Virus record (IMG/VR): IMGVR_UViG_3300029319_000667
Location: 1 to 20,463 of that record
Length of the DNA: 20,463 bases
Direction: 5' to 3' (one strand)
DNA from: a virus
Part shown: piece by piece, positions 13,284 to 20,463 of the stretch
How positions within the stretch are numbered: the stretch's first letter is position 1
Layout: every line of letters begins with the position of its first letter
Notes under the pieces: generated by a model
The model's database searches: none
Told to the model about the DNA's origin: nothing
What the model saw: the letters and a program-made list of their open reading frames with translations, nothing else
Made by a program: the position numbers and the translations under genes

Positions 13284-14732
13284 ATGGCAAATAGTAAAGC
13301 AGTTATTAGTTGGTCTAGAGGTCAAAATGGGCCTTCAGTTTCATTTGATATTAAATATCGAATAGGTGATGGATCTTTTGTAACAGCAACAACAAACAAC
13401 ACTATATTTGAAATAGATAATTTATTACCTGAGTCAGAAGTCAGATTTTATGTGAGGGCAGTTGGTGTTGCACCAAATAATAAAAAATCAGATTTTATAT
13501 TTAAAAAAATTACCATTCCTAAATCTTCAATACCCGAAACAACATCTCCTGTAGATTTACCTGTACTATTACCACCAGACCCGCAAAATGTAACTGCTGA
13601 AGCCACTACAAAAAATGAAGCAATTTTAAAATGGCACATTGATCCAGAATATACAGGTAAACGAGAAGAATTAGTAGTTGAGGTAAGACATTCTGCATTA
13701 ACTGATGGCACAGCAATATGGCCTGAAACAACTTTAATTAGAAAAGTTGCAGGATCAACAAATTCTATAATGATTCCATTATTAAATGGTGAATATTTAA
13801 TTAAATTTGTAGATAAGGATAATAACAAATCAGAAAATGCTACAAGTGCAATAATAAACTTACCTGATGAACTTCCAAAATTATTAGTTCAAGAAATTCG
13901 TGAAGATCAAGGAGCCGTACCTTTTGCAGGGCAAAGGAATGATTGTTTTTATTCTGATGAATATGATGCACTTGTATTAGAAACTGATGATTTAATAGAT
14001 GACAAAGCAGATTTTGAAGAAGGCTATTTACAGAACATTGATTTTGGTGGCACATTAAAGACATCAGGTGAATATTTTTTTGAAAATACTGTTGATTTGG
14101 GAGGGATTTTTACAGTTCAATTTAACAGAATATTAAAAATCAGAGGTCTTTATCCAAACGATACTATTGATTTACACTTTACAAAAATTGACCAATGGAG
14201 TGATTTTGATGGTGCTTTACCAGATGAAACAAATGGTATTTTAAAATTTAGAAAGAGTAATAATGCAGCAACTGATGATGAAATAGAAGATGAAAACAGT
14301 GAATTTATTTTATTAGAAGATGATAGTAAATTTTCACAGGAAGATTCAAGCGTTTTTGAAGATTTTGTACCCATGGAAAATGGTAGATATACAGGAAGAT
14401 TATTTCAATTTAAATTGGAGTTAAGTTCTGAATATAATGACCAAACACCATTAATAGATGAGTTAGGCTATCAGTTATTGTTTGAAAATAGAACTGAAAG
14501 TGCATCAACTACAAGTGGCGGTAGTAATCCAAAAGTGGTAACTTTTGATAAAGCCTTTTATCAAACTCCTAAACTAGGCATAACTGCTAGTAATATGGCT
14601 TCAGGGGACTATTATGTAATTAGTAGTGAAAGTCGCACAGGCTTTTCTATCACTTTCTTTAATAGTTCAAATGCAGCTATTGACCGCACATTTGCATATC
14701 AAGCTAACGGCTTTGGTGCGGAAGGTGCTTAA
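13284..14732 (+). CDS. Fibronectin-type tail tip protein (distal part of split J)
   Basis: 482 residues, five bases after J in a different frame. Residues about 3-78 and 98-190 look like two fibronectin type III domains (VSFDIKYRIGDGSFVTATTN; LLPESEVRFYVRAVGV; AILKWHIDPEYTGKREELVV). A middle region (about 200-390) is acidic and beta-rich with a jelly-roll look (GEYFFENTVDLGGIFTVQFN). The last 80 residues (KVVTFDKAFYQTPKLGITAS, GDYYVISSESRTGFSITFFN, RTFAYQANGFGAEG) form the 'tGF.i.f.......R.f.y.a.GyG' C-terminal domain often found at the end of J-like proteins. 667 plus 482 residues is close to lambda J's length of 1132. It probably sits at the tip distal to J and may contact the receptor or fibres. 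Confidence 0.82.
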   Translation: MANSKAVISWSRGQNGPSVSFDIKYRIGDGSFVTATTNNTIFEIDNLLPESEVRFYVRAVGVAPNNKKSDFIFKKITIPKSSIPETTSPVDLPVLLPPDPQNVTAEATTKNEAILKWHIDPEYTGKREELVVEVRHSALTDGTAIWPETTLIRKVAGSTNSIMIPLLNGEYLIKFVDKDNNKSENATSAIINLPDELPKLLVQEIREDQGAVPFAGQRNDCFYSDEYDALVLETDDLIDDKADFEEGYLQNIDFGGTLKTSGEYFFENTVDLGGIFTVQFNRILKIRGLYPNDTIDLHFTKIDQWSDFDGALPDETNGILKFRKSNNAATDDEIEDENSEFILLEDDSKFSQEDSSVFEDFVPMENGRYTGRLFQFKLELSSEYNDQTPLIDELGYQLLFENRTESASTTSGGSNPKVVTFDKAFYQTPKLGITASNMASGDYYVISSESRTGFSITFFNSSNAAIDRTFAYQANGFGAEGA

Positions 14733-14761
14733 ACTCTCAAATCCACTGGTATAACTAACTT

Positions 14762-16018
14762 ATGGCCACACACGATTATAATCTAGCCAATCAATCAGGA
14801 GCCAGTTTTAGATCAGATTTAAATAATGCTTTAGCTGCAATCCTATCTAATAACAGTAGTGCTTCAAGTCCTTCAACAACTGTGGCGTATATGTTTTGGG
14901 CTGATACTAACTCAAACACATTAAAAATACGTAATAGTTCAAATAACGCATGGATAGAATTATTACAGCTTGACGGAACTTTAACTCTTGAAGATGGTTC
15001 TGGCACCAATCCCGCTTTAGCTTTTCGTAATGATCTAAATACAGGAATTTTCTCAGGTGGTGCTGATAAACTTAATTTTGCTACAGGTGGAACAGAACGT
15101 ATAGAAATTGGAACTACTGCTATTGTTGTTAATGAAAGTGGTGCGGATATAGATTTTAGAATTGAAGGCGATACTGAACAAAATCTATTTTTTGTTAATG
15201 GTGAAACAGATAGAATTGGAATTGGAACCGCTGCGCCTCTTGGTAATCTTGAAATAAAGGGTAATAATCCAAATATAAGATTTAATGATTCTGATAGTAA
15301 TAATATTGGTGAAATAACTCTTGATGATACATCACTACGTATTGAATGTGATACAACTAACTCCCCTAATGGAAGTGTAGGTAGCAGCACAATAAAGTTT
15401 ATGATTGATACTACAACCATAGGGATTCTTGATAGCACGGGTGGTTTAGGTCTTGGAACGACAAATTTAGCTAAGGGTCATCTTTCAATGCTGTCAAATA
15501 ATCCAAATATAAGGTTTGATGATAGCAACACTGATAATAATGCCGAAATAACTCTTGATGATAATAGTTTGCGAATCGAGGTTGACGAAGATGATGCTTC
15601 ATCAATAACTAGCCCTTCAATCAAATTTAGAGTTAAAGCAAGTCAAAAAGCCGTTATTGATGTAAATGGCAATTTAGGTGTTGCTAAAGTATCACCTGCT
15701 GAAAAAATTGATGTAGTGGGTAATATAGCAGCTACTGGAACAATAACTGCTGGTTCAGATATAACTTTTAAAAAAGATATAGAACCTTTAAAAAATGTTT
15801 TAAATAAAGTAACTCAATTACTTGGTGTTAATTTTACATATAAAGACAATAATCAAAAATCTATGGGGTTATTAGCTCAAGATGTAGAAAAAATTTTTCC
15901 AGAATTAATTAGTGGAGAGGAAGGAGAAAAAAAATTAAATTATAATGGATTAACTGGTGCAATAGTAGAAGCAATTAAAGAATTATCAGCAAAAGTTGAT
16001 GCTCTTGAAACTTCTTAG
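14762..16018 (+). CDS. Tail fibre A with S74 self-cleaving chaperone domain
   Basis: 418 residues. N-terminal adaptor MATHDYNLANQSGASFRSDL then NNALAAILSNNSSA and YMFWADTNSNTLKIRNSSNN, a common attachment domain of marine phage fibres. The shaft is made of beta repeats; one unit containing NNPNIRF-D-S...EITLDD-SLRIE appears twice, 78 residues apart. The last 87 residues form an intramolecular chaperone (peptidase S74) domain: GSDITFKKDIEPLKNVLNKV, then SMGLLAQDVEKIFPELISG and the coiled-coil end IVEAIKELSAKVDALETS. Autocleavage is predicted just before Ser332 (Ser332-Asp333, with Lys337 as partner). The chaperone trimerises the fibre and is then released (known for endosialidase-type fibres). 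It probably attaches to J or its distal partner. Confidence 0.9.
   Translation: MATHDYNLANQSGASFRSDLNNALAAILSNNSSASSPSTTVAYMFWADTNSNTLKIRNSSNNAWIELLQLDGTLTLEDGSGTNPALAFRNDLNTGIFSGGADKLNFATGGTERIEIGTTAIVVNESGADIDFRIEGDTEQNLFFVNGETDRIGIGTAAPLGNLEIKGNNPNIRFNDSDSNNIGEITLDDTSLRIECDTTNSPNGSVGSSTIKFMIDTTTIGILDSTGGLGLGTTNLAKGHLSMLSNNPNIRFDDSNTDNNAEITLDDNSLRIEVDEDDASSITSPSIKFRVKASQKAVIDVNGNLGVAKVSPAEKIDVVGNIAATGTITAGSDITFKKDIEPLKNVLNKVTQLLGVNFTYKDNNQKSMGLLAQDVEKIFPELISGEEGEKKLNYNGLTGAIVEAIKELSAKVDALETS
15263..15513 (+). repeat. Internal direct repeat in fibre A
   Basis: AATAATCCAAATATAAG at 15263-15279 recurs exactly at 15497-15513, 234 bases (78 codons) later. Similar sequence follows in both copies, including GAAATAACTCTTGATGAT. 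The repeat lies in the shaft region and encodes the NNPNIRF...EITLDD unit. Confidence 0.8.
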
Positions 16019-16042
16019 TAGAATTAGATAAATAATAATATT

Positions 16043-16345
16043 ATGGCAACAACTACTTGGAAATTAAAACGGGTTGACTTTGATGTAAGTGACGGTTTTT
16101 GTCATACCGCAAATTGGACAGTTACAAGAGTAGATGGAGACTACAGTTCACATCGTTATGGTTCAAGTAGTTTAACAAGACCTAGTTCTCTTACAGAAAG
16201 AACAGAGTTAAAGTCAGCAGATATTATTGCTGATGTAAAAGCAGTATTAGGCACTGAGCAGGTTAGTGCTTTAGAAAATACATTAATTACTTTGATAAAT
16301 GAACAAAAAACACTTATCCAAGGATCTTTTGTGCCTTCTAGTTAG
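16043..16345 (+). CDS. Small 100-aa protein between fibre genes
   Basis: 100 residues: MATTTWKLKRVDFDVSDGFC, HTANWTVTRVDGDYSSHRYG, then a Ser-rich linker and LKSADIIADVKAVLGTEQVS with SALENTLITLINEQKTLIQG. The first half is beta-rich and the second a helix pair ('ii..vK..lG.e.v...E..l...i..q'). I recall this kind of protein next to tail-fibre genes in many marine phages (DUF7936-like), with no assigned function. Possible roles are a fibre chaperone or a small fibre-linked subunit, inferred only from its place between two fibre genes. An AT-rich TAGATAAATAATAAT precedes the start; no clear ribosome-binding site. Confidence 0.72.
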   Translation: MATTTWKLKRVDFDVSDGFCHTANWTVTRVDGDYSSHRYGSSSLTRPSSLTERTELKSADIIADVKAVLGTEQVSALENTLITLINEQKTLIQGSFVPSS

Positions 16346-16380
16346 TCACAGGATATAATAAATTTAATTACATAAAAAAC

Positions 16381-16638
16381 ATGACAAATCCAGTAGATCT
16401 CATAAAAGAAGAAATAAAAATCATTAAAGATCAATTAGATATTGATATAAAAAAAGTTTCTTTGTTACAACAAGAAATAAAAGATATTCAACAGCAAGCA
16501 CAGGCAGCTATAAACGAAAAACAAACACAAATAAATAACGCAACACAACCTATATTAGAAAATCAAGGATCATTAAAAAAATTAAATGCGGTTCTTGAAA
16601 AATTAGAAGGTAAGATAGAGACAGCTACTAAAAAATAA
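16381..16638 (+). CDS. 85-aa coiled-coil protein
   Basis: 85 residues, nearly all helix: LIKEEIKIIKDQLDIDIKKV, SLLQQEIKDIQQQAQAAINE, then KKLNAVLEKLEGKIETATKK. Heptads of Ile and Leu run through residues 5-50 and again 63-82, with a short break around NNATQPILENQGS, so a helical hairpin is likely. The stop codon is directly followed by the ATG of fibre B without a gap. I know no specific family. Its place suggests a fibre assembly factor or trimeric linker, but this is inference. Gln and Lys are abundant and there is no cysteine or signal peptide. Confidence 0.7.
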   Translation: MTNPVDLIKEEIKIIKDQLDIDIKKVSLLQQEIKDIQQQAQAAINEKQTQINNATQPILENQGSLKKLNAVLEKLEGKIETATKK

Positions 16639-19158
16639 ATGGCTGATAGAAAAATTACAGCACTTACTGAGTTAACTGCGCCTGTAGCTGCTGATGTTTT
16701 TCCTGTAGTTGATGTAAGTGAATCAGCAAATGCTAGTAAAAATAAAAAAATACAACTTACAACAGTTTTAAAAAATATTCCAGATGGAAATGTATCAGCA
16801 CCAAGTGTAGGTTTTACAAGTGATTCTGGTCTTACAGGTTTTTTTAGAGTTGCAAGTAACGAAATAGGAGTATCAGCTAACCAAACATTAATTGGATCAT
16901 TTTCAACAACAGGTTTTCAGTTAGGGTCAGGAACCCCTGCTGCACAGTTGCATTTGTTCAGTACAGATACAACCGATCAAGTAATCATAGAAAATAGCGA
17001 TACTGGTGCTGATAATGCACCTGATCTTGTCTTATTTAGGAACTCAGCTTCACCAGCAGCCGATGATAATTTAGGAAATCTTGTTTATAGAGGTGAAGAT
17101 TCTGCTGGCAATGCTCACGATTACGCAAGTGTGGTCGCATCTATAGAAGATACAACAAATGGTTCTGAAGACGGCATATTAGATATTATGTCTAGTGCTG
17201 CTGGTACTTTAGCTTCAAGGATCAGGCTTAAAAATAATTTGGTTGGTATTCATGAATCTGACCCTGCATTTCCACTGCATTTAACAACAACTGCCGCAGG
17301 GCAAGCTTTTCAGATTGAATGTAATGCTAATGATGCTGCCAGTGGTGCGGATCTTATGCTGTATCACAGAAGGGGTGCTAGTGGTGCTGGTCAAGATAAT
17401 GATGTCTTATCAACAATTATTTATAAGGGTAAAAATGATGCTGGAACACCAGAAGAGGTAAATTATGCAGCGATAGAATCTGTAATTGTAGATGCCAGTG
17501 ATGCAACAGAGGATGGCAAGTTAAATTTACAAGTCATGACGGCTGGTACATTAACAACGAAGGTAGCTATTGATGCTAGTGGCATAGATGTAACAGGAAC
17601 AATAACTGATGATGGTGCGGTGCATGATGGTGATGTTACATTTACTGGTGCAAGTGCAAATATTGTATTCGATAAATCCGATAATGCTTTGGAGTTTGCC
17701 GATAACGCAAAGGCAACTTTTGGTGCGGATTCGGATTTACAAATATTTCATGATGGATCTCACAGCGTCATAAAAGATGATGGAACTGGAGTATTAAAAT
17801 TATTAGGATCAAGCACATTTATAAAAAATAATACTGATGATAAAATGTCCGCTAATTTTGTACCTACATCAGCTTGTAATTTTTTCTTTAATGGTTCGAA
17901 AAAATTGGAAACTGCCTCTTATGGAATTTTAGCTACTGGTACAATAGTTACCACTACAGGTAATGTAAGATGTCAATCAGATTCACATAAAATTACTGCT
18001 GGTGCTGGAAATGACCTAACCGCATTTCATGATGGGACGGATTCATTCATTGAGAATACAAATGGTAATTTACACATAAGACCAAAATCTAGCGAAGAGG
18101 GTATAAAGCTTATACCTGATGGGAGTGTAGAAATCTACCACGATAATGTAAAAAAATGCTCAACATCAGCCGATGGATTAGATTTCCCAGATAACAGCAA
18201 GTTGCAATTAGGAGATTCGCAAGATGCTTTAATTTATCATTCTGGAAGCTCATTAAATATTGATAACAATACAGGGAATATTTTTTATGACACTGTGGGT
18301 ACTCACTATTTTAGGGTGGGTGGTGGTAATGAAACAGCTATTCAAGCAGCAGCCAACGGAAGTGTTGATCTCTACTTCGATAATGTTTTAAAGGCACAAA
18401 CATCAAGTGATGGATTTGATATACCAGCAGATTCCGCTAAATTAAAAATTGGTCAATCGGGGGATCTAACCTTTTTTCATGACGGTTCAAATTCTCATAT
18501 TAAAAATAATACTGGCGATCTAGTATTTAGTGACACTAATCATGTCTATATTAGAGGCTATACAAGTGATAAATCAGTTGGTTTATTTTTTAATGGATCG
18601 CAAAAAGTAGTAACATCAAGTGATGGACTAGATTTCCCAGATAACAGCAAGTTGCAATTAGGAGATTCGCAAGATTTACAGATCTTCCATGATTCTGGAA
18701 ACAGCGTCATAAAAGATAATGGAACTGGACAATTAAAGATATTAGGATCAACTGTATCTATTAAAAATGGTAGCGATAATAAAACGATGGCTAGTTTTTT
18801 GCCTAATGGTGCTTCTTTTTTAAATTTTAATGGCGTTAATAAATTAGAGACAACCAGTTCGGGAGTGACGGTGACGGGAACAGTTACAGAAACATCTGAT
18901 ATTGCATTTAAATCTGAAATCAAACCTATTACAAACACACTAGATAAACTACAACAAATCACAGGTTATAAATATAAATTAGACAATGCTTCAATAGATT
19001 CAATGGGAGTTATAGCACAAGATGTAGAAAAAGTATTTCCTGAGCTTGTTCATGGTGATGAAGGTAGTAAGACTTTACAATATAGTGGTCTAATTGGAGT
19101 TTTAGTAGAAGCTGTAAAAGATTTATCAGCTAAAGTAAAAGCTTTAGAGTCTAGTTAG
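16639..19158 (+). CDS. Large tail fibre B with S74 self-cleaving chaperone domain
   Basis: 839 residues. The N-terminal adaptor MADRKITALTELTAPVAADV, FPVVDVSESANASKNKKIQL is a form common in cyanophage structural proteins and different from fibre A. The shaft is a long series of beta repeats of the 'sDLqIFHDGSnS-IKnn-tG-L-i' type (near residues 366, 440, 525, 610, 680) alternating with 'LDFPDNSKLQLGDSQD'. The last 87 residues are an S74 domain: TSDIAFKSEIKPITNTLDKL, SMGVIAQDVEKVFPELVHG and LVEAVKDLSAKVKALESS. Ser753-Asp754 is the predicted cleavage site, with Lys758 as partner. By ungapped alignment the domain matches 47 of 87 residues with that of fibre A. It probably forms a trimeric receptor-binding fibre. 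Start follows the coiled-coil gene with no gap. Confidence 0.9.
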   Translation: MADRKITALTELTAPVAADVFPVVDVSESANASKNKKIQLTTVLKNIPDGNVSAPSVGFTSDSGLTGFFRVASNEIGVSANQTLIGSFSTTGFQLGSGTPAAQLHLFSTDTTDQVIIENSDTGADNAPDLVLFRNSASPAADDNLGNLVYRGEDSAGNAHDYASVVASIEDTTNGSEDGILDIMSSAAGTLASRIRLKNNLVGIHESDPAFPLHLTTTAAGQAFQIECNANDAASGADLMLYHRRGASGAGQDNDVLSTIIYKGKNDAGTPEEVNYAAIESVIVDASDATEDGKLNLQVMTAGTLTTKVAIDASGIDVTGTITDDGAVHDGDVTFTGASANIVFDKSDNALEFADNAKATFGADSDLQIFHDGSHSVIKDDGTGVLKLLGSSTFIKNNTDDKMSANFVPTSACNFFFNGSKKLETASYGILATGTIVTTTGNVRCQSDSHKITAGAGNDLTAFHDGTDSFIENTNGNLHIRPKSSEEGIKLIPDGSVEIYHDNVKKCSTSADGLDFPDNSKLQLGDSQDALIYHSGSSLNIDNNTGNIFYDTVGTHYFRVGGGNETAIQAAANGSVDLYFDNVLKAQTSSDGFDIPADSAKLKIGQSGDLTFFHDGSNSHIKNNTGDLVFSDTNHVYIRGYTSDKSVGLFFNGSQKVVTSSDGLDFPDNSKLQLGDSQDLQIFHDSGNSVIKDNGTGQLKILGSTVSIKNGSDNKTMASFLPNGASFLNFNGVNKLETTSSGVTVTGTVTETSDIAFKSEIKPITNTLDKLQQITGYKYKLDNASIDSMGVIAQDVEKVFPELVHGDEGSKTLQYSGLIGVLVEAVKDLSAKVKALESS
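18181..18675 (+). repeat. 45-bp perfect direct repeat in fibre B
   Basis: The 45 bases at 18181-18225 (starting GATTTCCCAGATAACAGCAA) recur exactly at 18631-18675, in the same frame and 450 bases (150 codons) apart; extending nine bases upstream adds one mismatch. A second pair, 17762-17790 and 18701-18729 (ACAGCGTCATAAAAGATRAT...), differs at one base in 29. Synonymous positions are conserved, which points to recent duplication or gene conversion. Confidence 0.9.
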
Positions 19159-19280
19159 TTTTTTTCTGTCATATAACGGGTCATAATTCCTAAAGTTATA
19201 TATAAGGGAGCCAATGCACATAATCCGCAGAAGGTTATAATTGTAACAGGTACTAATGCACGGGCAAAAGCTGATTTCAT
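19155..19280 (-). CDS. Candidate 41-aa membrane peptide, minus strand
   Basis: Reading the minus strand, ATG (complement of 19278-19280) to TAA (complement of 19155-19157) gives a 41-residue peptide: MKSAFARALVPVTIITFCGL, then CALAPLYITLGIMTRYMTEK and N. It has one strongly hydrophobic segment (about residues 9-34) flanked by basic N-terminal and charged C-terminal ends, a plausible single membrane span or holin-like peptide. It exactly fills the gap between the stop of fibre B and the start of the next + strand gene, touching both, which argues for a real gene. Against it: it is very short, no ribosome-binding site is visible and it would be the only minus-strand gene here. I recognise no family with certainty. 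Confidence 0.5.
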   Translation of the reverse strand: MKSAFARALVPVTIITFCGLCALAPLYITLGIMTRYMTEKN

Positions 19281-19497
19281 GGCAAAAATTTCACAAATAT
19301 TATCTATTTTAAGTTTTATGATTTCTGCGTCAATGTTAGGCGGCGCATACTTTGGTTATAAATACGTTACTTCTCCGCAACTAAAAAATCGTGTAATGAA
19401 TGAGATATTACTAAATGTTCAGCAGATGATACCTAAAATGCTAGATAAACAAATTCCAAAGATTTCAGGAGAATCAATACCTTTACTTAATAAATAA
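19279..19497 (+). CDS. 72-aa single-span membrane protein (cyanophage-like)
   Basis: 72 residues with an N-terminal membrane segment (about 7-30, ILSILSFMISASMLGGAYFG) followed by YKYVTSPQLKNRVMNEILLN and QQMIPKMLDKQIPKISG. The layout 'mSkIaQILsilSF...gg..fgYKyvtSPqf...i...v....PkmLDKqlPk..G' resembles small proteins I remember from marine cyanophages, of unknown role. A membrane anchor with a soluble C-terminal helix is predicted. Its start overlaps the minus-strand candidate by two bases. The next gene follows its stop immediately (TAA then GTG), so the two form a pair. Lysis or envelope association is possible but unproven. Confidence 0.75.
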   Translation: MAKISQILSILSFMISASMLGGAYFGYKYVTSPQLKNRVMNEILLNVQQMIPKMLDKQIPKISGESIPLLNK

Positions 19498-19818
19498 GTG
19501 TCACAATTTAAAAGAACATTTTCAAGAGTGCGCACACGTTACCTTGCTATTTTTGCACTAATAACATCAGGGATTACTTTTGGATCGGGGCTGATAGTGT
19601 TTCTGTATATGAAAAGTCCAGCTTTTGAAAATCAATTATTAGGACAGGTAATGAAGCACATGGATTGGATTGTAGGTGCTGAGTTTGAAAAGCAGATAAA
19701 AAAATTAAAACCAAGATCTGTTCCTGATCCTAATGATCCTAATAAATGGTTTTGGGATTTTATAGAGCAAAGAAATAAAGAACAAATTGAATGGGAAACT
19801 GAGGGAAAATGGAAATAA
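19498..19818 (+). CDS. 106-aa single-span membrane protein
   Basis: 106 residues, starting at GTG 19498 directly after the previous stop. A basic N-terminus (MSQFKRTFSRVRTRYLAIFA) leads into one membrane segment (about 15-37, YLAIFALITSGITFGSGLIV), then KSPAFENQLLGQVMKHMDWI and a charged C-terminal half with DPNDPNKWFWDFIEQRNKEQ. It shares the plan and some wording ('YMKSPAFENQLLGQVMKHM' against 'VTSPQLKNRVMNEILLNV') with the preceding 72-aa protein, so they may be distant duplicates. The positive-inside rule puts the N-terminus in the cytoplasm. Its end overlaps the next gene by ten bases. Function unknown; perhaps cyanophage-specific. Confidence 0.72.
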   Translation: MSQFKRTFSRVRTRYLAIFALITSGITFGSGLIVFLYMKSPAFENQLLGQVMKHMDWIVGAEFEKQIKKLKPRSVPDPNDPNKWFWDFIEQRNKEQIEWETEGKWK

Positions 19819-20432
19819 AGGAAATAAAAATTCCTAAAATTTCAACAATAAATTCTAATTATTATATTCCTTCGTCTAGTTCTTTAAATATAACTCCGCC
19901 AAGAATTGATTTAATTGGCTGTATAAAAACACATCGTGATAGTTCTATAAAAAATACACAGATTATTGAAGACGACCCAAACGGCGCTTTTTTTAAATGC
20001 GGATCAAATGGAGAAATTCCTTCTTATACACCCATGCAATACAATCCAAACAAACTTGAATTTGTAGAACAAAAACCACCCGCTAATAATATTCCTGAAC
20101 CGCCCCCCTATAAACAACCTGAAATTCCAAAAACTAAAGAAAAAGAGATTATAACGATTCCGCCTTGTCCTGACCCAAAACAAACCTTACGCGTTGGCTC
20201 GTATGCCAATTCTCAGAAATTAGAGAAGGTCAAAGCCTTTGAGCTAGTTGATGGAGAATGTAACATCATATGGGAGCCAGTAAAATTTCAAGAGCAATAC
20301 ATCCCAGAAGTATCAACAATAATTTCAACCGCTGTGATTGGATTTGTAGCGGCATCCTCCCCCATAATTTTAAACGCTATAAAGCCAATTATTAAAAAAT
20401 TAATTACAAGAAAAAACAAAAAAAATGTATAA
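19809..20432 (+). CDS. 207-aa tail-anchored cyanophage-like protein
   Basis: 207 residues; GAGGG at 19801-19805 precedes ATG 19809. The N-terminal domain holds IDLIGCIKTHRDSSIKNTQI, DDPNGAFFKCGSNGEIPSYT and PMQYNP. A proline-rich linker (PPANNIPEPPPYKQPEIPKT) follows, then IPPCPDPKQTLRVGSYANSQ and VDGECNIIWEPV. Four cysteines (38, 64, 120, 151) all precede a single hydrophobic segment (about 168-189, STIISTAVIGFVAASSPIIL), and the chain ends with a strongly basic tail (KKLITRKNKKNV). The order 'gC...h.d..i....l..DDPnG....C..G..Ps..Pm.Y.p' to 'E.Y.P..s...' plus a terminal membrane helix matches, from memory, virion or hypothetical proteins of marine cyanomyophages. Function unknown. This is the best host clue in the window. 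Confidence 0.75.
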   Translation: MEIKEIKIPKISTINSNYYIPSSSSLNITPPRIDLIGCIKTHRDSSIKNTQIIEDDPNGAFFKCGSNGEIPSYTPMQYNPNKLEFVEQKPPANNIPEPPPYKQPEIPKTKEKEIITIPPCPDPKQTLRVGSYANSQKLEKVKAFELVDGECNIIWEPVKFQEQYIPEVSTIISTAVIGFVAASSPIILNAIKPIIKKLITRKNKKNV

Positions 20433-20463
20433 TGAATATTTGTAGATGAGTTAAAAACCCGTG

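Noticed and set aside
14791-15438. 215-codon minus-strand frame inside fibre A
   Set aside because: It is antisense to a clearly recognised fibre. Its Ser/Leu/Ile/Pro-rich composition is what the reverse of a Gly/Asn/Asp-rich fibre gives; no domain seen.
17700-18900. CRISPR-like or noncoding repeat array
   Set aside because: The repeats are in frame within a fibre gene, vary between copies and encode beta-shaft cassettes.
19214-19240. Short + strand frame after AGGGAG at 19205-19210
   Set aside because: The ribosome-binding-like sequence is followed by an ATG whose frame stops after eight codons.
20426-20433. TATAAT promoter -10 box at the right end
   Set aside because: There is no matching -35 element, it overlaps the end of the last gene, and the downstream gene is outside the window.
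20433-20463. Possible start of another gene at the right edge
   Set aside because: All ATG frames in the last 31 bases close at once (for example ATG AGT TAA), so no start can be supported.

Overview
This window is a late virion-gene block of a tailed double-stranded DNA phage (Caudoviricetes). Its long tail is of the lambda type, so it should have siphovirus morphology. Apart from one tiny candidate, every gene lies on the + strand. They are packed end to end with ATGA, TAATG or TGATG junctions and no intergenic stretch over about 125 bases. The DNA looks AT-rich. I see no rRNA, tRNA, integrase, transposase or host metabolic gene. Terminase, portal and protease genes are not here and presumably lie upstream; no endolysin or replication gene is visible.

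Layout. (1) Bases 2-929: five very small, strongly basic proteins in a chain of overlapping genes, the first cut by the window edge. Several resemble lysine/arginine-rich modules recurrent in marine phages and large algal viruses. (2) 962-5301: head and neck, comprising a scaffold, a Gp13-like major capsid protein, a decoration-like protein, a lysine-rich peptide, a DnaT-like adaptor, a 78-aa protein, a head-closure protein, an HK97-gp10-like neck protein and a tail terminator. (3) 5304-9353: tail shaft, comprising a small acidic protein, the tube protein, chaperones G and GT made by a -1 frameshift, the tape measure and minor tail proteins M and L. (4) 9353-14732: tail tip, comprising K split into a JAMM gene and an NlpC/P60 gene, an I protein with a long C-terminal extension, and J split into a 667-aa body and a 482-aa fibronectin-type-III gene. 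(5) 14762-19158: two fibre genes with different N-terminal adaptors but homologous 87-residue S74 self-cleaving chaperone domains, separated by two small genes. (6) 19155-20432: a membrane-protein cluster including a 41-codon minus-strand candidate that exactly fills the gap after the second fibre.

Host. The last three + strand genes and the fibre adaptors resemble, from memory, proteins of marine cyanophages. I therefore infer a marine siphovirus of picocyanobacteria (Prochlorococcus/Synechococcus); this is inference, not proof.

The genes together build one particle. The scaffold shapes the capsid, the neck proteins close it, and the terminator and tube form the shaft on the tape measure with G/GT as chaperones. 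L, K, I and J make the tip, and the two fibres presumably give receptor specificity. The points most worth a second look are the split K and J genes, the G/GT slippery site, the paralogous self-cleaving fibres, the antisense mini-gene, a repeated AT-rich motif before the capsid, tube and tape-measure genes, and two small GC-rich hairpins flanking the scaffold gene.
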